This document shows positions 15,379 through 17,401 of a DNA stretch of 17,401 bases, piece by piece (position 1 is the stretch's first letter; each line of letters starts with the position of its first letter). A program made the translations under genes and the position numbers. Where the stretch lies: positions 1 to 17,401 of the forward strand of contig JAKONB010000143.1 of assembly GCA_022702195.1 (NCBI GenBank), in the 5' to 3' direction. The stretch comes from Beijerinckiaceae bacterium (lineage in GTDB: Bacteria; Pseudomonadota; Alphaproteobacteria; Rhizobiales; Beijerinckiaceae). The notes below the pieces were generated by a model. It was given only the letters and a program-made list of their open reading frames with translations, ran no database searches and was not told the origin of the DNA.

Positions 15379-15455
15379 TGGCGCGCCCGAAAGGATTCGA
15401 ACCTCTGACCCCCAGATTCGTAGTCTGGTGCTCTATCCAGCTGAGCTACGGGCGC
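15379..15455 (-). tRNA. tRNA-Arg (anticodon ACG), downstream copy
   Basis: A 77-nt cloverleaf on the minus strand. Acceptor stem GCGCCCG pairs with CGGGCGC, followed by discriminator G and an encoded CCA (complement of 15379-15381). The D-arm is GCTC...GAGC, the anticodon stem CCAGA/TCTGG around loop CTACGAA, and the T-arm AGAGG-TTCGAAT-CCTTT. Anticodon ACG is read as ICG after TadA deamination and decodes CGU, CGC and CGA. Identical in every base to the copy 116 bp upstream. Confidence 0.97.
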
Positions 15456-15494
15456 GTACCTGACTTCGGTCTACTCTATACTGCAAAGGCGGAA

Positions 15495-15571
15495 TGGCGC
15501 GCCCGAAAGGATTCGAACCTCTGACCCCCAGATTCGTAGTCTGGTGCTCTATCCAGCTGAGCTACGGGCGC
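15495..15571 (-). tRNA. tRNA-Arg (anticodon ACG), upstream copy
   Basis: Same 77-nt sequence and cloverleaf as the second copy, with encoded CCA (complement of 15495-15497). It is first in transcription order, and the 39-bp gap suggests a single precursor processed by RNase P and 3' nucleases. Similarity continues about 13 bp past the 3' end of both copies (TTCCGTCTTTTC against TTCCGCCTTTGC), marking the duplicated unit. Confidence 0.97.
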
Positions 15572-15615
15572 CTGCCTGCCCGGGCCGACTGTGTGCCGCC
15601 CCGGTTGCGAGGCGG

Positions 15616-15644
15616 TGTCTAGAACCTCCGTTTCGGCTTGGCAA
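15616..15644 (-). promoter_or_regulatory. Candidate sigma-70 promoter of the tRNA-Arg pair
   Basis: On the minus strand, TTGCCA (15644-15639; five of six bases match TTGACA) and TAGACA (15621-15616; a weak -10) are separated by exactly 17 bp. The implied start near 15609 lies about 38 bp before the first tRNA. Spacing and position fit a tRNA promoter; the -10 match is poor. Confidence 0.45.
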
Positions 15645-16018
15645 CCCTCCCCCGGCGAGTTTTTCCAAGCCACCTCAACATCTCCGGCCGGACGGCCGCG
15701 ACGCGCGCTTCGCAGGTCCGTTTCCGGCCCTGCGCGAGGCCGTGCGCCAGGGGATGAAAGGGTTTCGTCCGCCTGCTCCGGGCGCCGGCGCAGTGTCGTA
15801 AGGCTATATTTCGATCTTCCTGAGATGCCAGAAATGGCTTTTGTGCTTTAAACTCGGATAGATCGAAAAAACGTGACGTTTATTTCTTTTGTCATGTTTG
15901 ATTTTGGTTCCGCCGACCGCGAAAAATCACATCTCGGCGGTGGCGATCCGCGGGGATGGGTGCTTTCCTTGGAACGGTTTGCGCGTCGATGGGATTGATA
16001 TCGGCTATTTCGATCCTG

Positions 16019-16024
16019 AAGGAG
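16019..16024 (+). promoter_or_regulatory. Ribosome binding site that fixes a GTG start
   Basis: AAGGAG lies 6 bp before GTG at 16031. It supports this GTG, rather than the in-frame ATG at 15956, as the start of the PepSY-like gene, because it places a clean signal peptide at the N-terminus. Confidence 0.85.
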
Positions 16025-16030
16025 AATGCC

Positions 16031-16417
16031 GTGAAACGGTCCCTGACCACCCTCGCCCTGCTGACGCTTCTCGGTTCGGCCCCGGCGCTCGCCCAGACCA
16101 CGGTGACCGGCACGCCCGCGCCCGACGCCAAATCCAGCGCCACGTCCGGTGGCCAGGAGGCGGTGACCCGCCCCAACACCGACAAGCCCGATGCGACCAA
16201 GCCCGACGCCGCCCATGCGGCCAAGCACGCCAAGCTCGAGGAAGGCGCCAACAGCTTCACCGAGGCCCAGACCCATCACCGCCTCACCGAGGCCGGCTAC
16301 AAGGACGTCAAGGGCCTGACGAAGGACGCCAAGGGCATCTGGCGCGCCGACGCGCTGCTCGACGGCAAGCCGGTCAAGGTCGGCGTCGACTTCAAGGGCA
16401 ACGTCGCGGCCCAGTAG
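16031..16417 (+). CDS. Small secreted PepSY-like protein
   Basis: 128 residues from a GTG start with a strong AAGGAG site. The Sec signal peptide is (M)KRSLTTLALLTLLGSAPALA, cleaved after A-L-A at about residue 21. A low-complexity Pro/Asp/Lys/Ala linker follows (about 22-72; DKPDATKPDAAHAAKHAK). The C-terminal domain (73-128) reads NSFTEAQTHHRLTEAGYKDV, GLTKDAKGIWRADALLDGKP, VKVGVDFKGNV, the beta-alpha-beta pattern of small periplasmic PepSY-type proteins common in Rhizobiales. Such domains are thought to bind or inhibit peptidases or to bind partners at the envelope; the function of this single-domain form is not established. A stress-protein gene follows 47 bp downstream on the same strand, so the two are probably one transcript. 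Confidence 0.82.
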   Translation: MKRSLTTLALLTLLGSAPALAQTTVTGTPAPDAKSSATSGGQEAVTRPNTDKPDATKPDAAHAAKHAKLEEGANSFTEAQTHHRLTEAGYKDVKGLTKDAKGIWRADALLDGKPVKVGVDFKGNVAAQ

Positions 16418-16464
16418 GGTCGCCACCCGCCGAGATGCCCCCGAACCCGTCAGGAGATCATCCC

Positions 16465-17115
16465 ATGACCCAGCAAACCATCACCGCCCTCTACGACGAT
16501 TACGACGCCGCCAGCAGCGCCGTGGCCAAGCTCGAAGCCGCCGGCATCCCGCATGGCGACATCAGCATCGTCAGCAGCAACGAAGGCGACCGGCACAAGG
16601 ACCGGATTCCGGCGTCCGGCGCGGTCGCCCACGGTGAGACCGCCGAGAGCGCGACCACCGGGGCCGGCACCGGGGCCACCCTCGGCACCGTCCTGGGCGG
16701 CGCCGCGGGTCTGCTCACCGGTCTCGGGCTTCTGGCCATTCCGGGCGTGGGTCCGGTGGTGGCGGCCGGTTGGCTCGTCGCCACGGTGACGGGCGCCGGG
16801 ATCGGCGCCGCCGCCGGCGGTCTCGTGGGCGGTCTGACCGGCGCGGGCCTGAGCGAGACCGATGCCCAGACCTACTCGGAGGGCGTCCGCCGGGGCGGCA
16901 CCCTGGTGACGGCCCGGGTCCATGACGCCAACGCGCCCAAGGTCATGGACATCCTCGAGGAGCACGGCTCCATCGACCTGGACGAGCGGGCCGAGAACTG
17001 GCGCGCCGAGGGCTGGACCGCGCCGCAGGCCTCCGCTTCCCCCACGCCGGGCGCCCTCACCGGGTCGGTCGACGGCCGTCCCCGCGTGCGGTCCTACCCG
17101 AACACGCCGGTCTGA
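16465..17115 (+). CDS. YflT-like general stress protein with glycine-rich hydrophobic core
   Basis: 216 residues; AGGAG (16452-16456) lies 8 bp before the ATG. The N-terminal part (1-60) has the YflT/general-stress pattern: TITALYDDYDAASSAVAKLE, then AAGIPHGDISIVSSNEGD. The middle (66-128) is a long Gly/Ala-rich hydrophobic stretch with glycine-zipper spacing (GTGATLGTVLGGAAGLLTGL, GAGIGAAAGGLVGGLTGAG), able to form two membrane hairpin helices. A C-terminal ferredoxin-like segment follows (VRRGGTLVTARVHDANAPKV, then MDILEEHGSIDLDERAENWR), with a disordered Pro/Ser tail. Proteins of this build are common in Rhizobiales and are linked to general stress responses, but their biochemical role is unknown. 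No EcfG-type promoter could be confirmed upstream. Confidence 0.8.
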   Translation: MTQQTITALYDDYDAASSAVAKLEAAGIPHGDISIVSSNEGDRHKDRIPASGAVAHGETAESATTGAGTGATLGTVLGGAAGLLTGLGLLAIPGVGPVVAAGWLVATVTGAGIGAAAGGLVGGLTGAGLSETDAQTYSEGVRRGGTLVTARVHDANAPKVMDILEEHGSIDLDERAENWRAEGWTAPQASASPTPGALTGSVDGRPRVRSYPNTPV

Positions 17116-17168
17116 TCCTGTCGCGGCGGTGCCGTCCCGCGCCGCCGCGATCGTGATGCGTTGGCGCA

Positions 17169-17196
17169 CCCCGGGGGGCGACTCCCGGGGCGTTTT
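17169..17196 (+). terminator. Intrinsic terminator after the stress-protein gene
   Basis: CCCCGGG (17169-17175), loop GGGCGACT, CCCGGGG (17184-17190) form a perfect 7-bp GC stem followed by CG and TTTT (17193-17196), 53 bp after the stop codon at 17115. It should end the PepSY/stress transcript before it runs into the opposing tmRNA gene. Confidence 0.65.
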
Positions 17197-17227
17197 CGCG
17201 CGCGCTGACCGGATCCCGGCATGACGT

Positions 17228-17253
17228 CGCACCCGCCCGTCGGGGCAGGTGCG
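17228..17253 (-). terminator. Hairpin downstream of the tmRNA coding piece
   Basis: On the minus strand CGCACC-T-GCCC (17253-17243) and GGGC-G-GGTGCG (17238-17228) pair as an 11-bp stem around CGAC. The only imperfection is T opposite G, which is a U-G wobble in the minus-strand RNA but a C-A mismatch in the plus-strand RNA, so it probably works on the minus strand. No U-tract follows; it may be a terminator or a processing stop. Confidence 0.4.
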
Positions 17254-17280
17254 TTCACCGCAGAGTATTGAACGAGGAAA

Positions 17281-17401
17281 GGGTGGGTCCCGGAGCCGAA
17301 GCTCCGGGTTCTGTTTCGACGGTTACCCTACCGCAAGATGCTTACGCCGCGAGGCGGGCATCCATGACAACGTTATCGTTGGCATTTAGAGTTTTGGCCA
17401 A
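17281..17401 (-). ncRNA. ssrA: tmRNA (two-piece, alphaproteobacterial type), 3' part of the coding piece
   Basis: On the minus strand, 17383-17342 reads GCC AAC GAT AAC then GTT GTC ATG GAT GCC CGC CTC GCG GCG TAA, the tag ANDNVVMDARLAA followed by stop. It begins ANDN and ends RLAA, as in Rhizobiales degradation tags (for example ANDNYAEARLAA). A stable hairpin CCCGGAGC-TTCG-GCTCCGGG (17308-17289, UUCG loop) comes after the stop, and flanking GGGT/ACCC can extend the structure to 17281. The RNA rescues stalled ribosomes; the tag directs ClpXP degradation. In permuted alphaproteobacterial genes the coding piece ends soon after the tag, and the acceptor piece with the tRNA-like CCA end comes earlier in the gene, so it should lie beyond the right edge; nothing like it is seen at 17116-17280. 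The mature 3' end is uncertain by some bases. Confidence 0.85.

Larger units (their letters stand above)
15572..16030. other. Intergenic region between tRNA genes and PepSY-like gene, with AT-rich island
   Basis: 459 bp. The left third holds the tRNA promoter. Around 15800-15910 the sequence becomes strikingly AT-rich for this genome and contains TTTCGATC (15809-15816) inverted at 15861-15868 as GATCGAAA. Between these lies a small hairpin GCCA-GAAA-TGGC (15827-15838, a GNRA-type loop followed by TTTTG). An AACGT-G-ACGTT palindrome is at 15870-15880. The right part leads to the PepSY-like gene. No protein gene is supported here. Confidence 0.5.

Noticed and set aside
8936..15455. Glycan module as a genomic island integrated at the 3' end of tRNA-Arg
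   Set aside because: The position beside a tRNA 3' end is suggestive, but no integrase is present and no copy of the tRNA 3' end was found near 8875-8935 as an attachment repeat.
15971..15995. EcfG general-stress promoter upstream of the PepSY/stress genes
   Set aside because: GGAAC is present at 15971-15975, but no CGTT follows at 16-17 bp (GGAT or GATT is found), so the second element is missing.
1..17401. CRISPR array, insertion sequence or prophage
   Set aside because: No regularly spaced repeats with unique spacers, transposase, terminal inverted repeats or phage structural genes were seen on either strand.

Overview
The window looks like chromosomal DNA from a high-GC alphaproteobacterium, most likely Methylobacterium/Methylorubrum or a close Rhizobiales relative. 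The main evidence is a partial tmRNA coding piece at the right edge: its tag reading frame (ANDNVVMDARLAA, then stop) resembles Rhizobiales tags, and the piece ends just after the tag, as in the circularly permuted two-piece tmRNA of this class. A left-edge porin-like start (AADL...FVDWSG) and the codon bias fit the same group. The genus is an inference.

Layout from left to right. (1) Positions 1-200, minus: the start of a secreted, probably outer-membrane beta-barrel protein that runs off the edge. Its signal peptide core is built from a triplicated 18-bp repeat, and a perfect 20-bp palindrome overlaps its likely promoter. (2) Positions 595-6946, minus: a complete tripartite heavy-metal-type RND efflux operon in the order membrane fusion protein, CzcA/CusA-like pump, NodT-type outer membrane lipoprotein. 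(3) Positions 7528-8874, plus: a single-chain iron-sulfur L-serine ammonia-lyase, divergent from the pump operon. (4) Positions 8936-14941, minus: a compact four-gene glycan module. In transcription order it has a GT4 glycosyltransferase with an extra methyltransferase-like C-terminal half, a 604-residue beta-rich protein with two tandem GWAWD-type domains, a degenerate FkbM-like protein, and a second GT4 glycosyltransferase. The two middle proteins are linked by an ATGA overlap and appear to share one C-terminal domain. (5) Positions 15379-15571, minus: two identical tandem tRNA-Arg(ACG) genes. (6) Positions 16031-17115, plus: a small secreted PepSY-like protein and a YflT-like stress protein with a glycine-rich hydrophobic core, followed by a strong terminator. 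(7) Positions 17281-17401, minus: the 3' part of the tmRNA coding piece.

The pump operon should export a divalent metal or similar cation from cytoplasm/periplasm to the outside. The glycan module probably builds or decorates a surface polysaccharide. No polymerase, flippase or ABC exporter lies nearby, so it must work with machinery encoded elsewhere. The least explained part of the window is the middle pair of that module: a pseudo-FkbM fold fused to a beta-domain, next to a scaffold-like protein carrying the same beta-domain. No CRISPR array, insertion sequence, phage gene or integrase was seen. Most long open frames opposite the real genes are by-products of high GC content.
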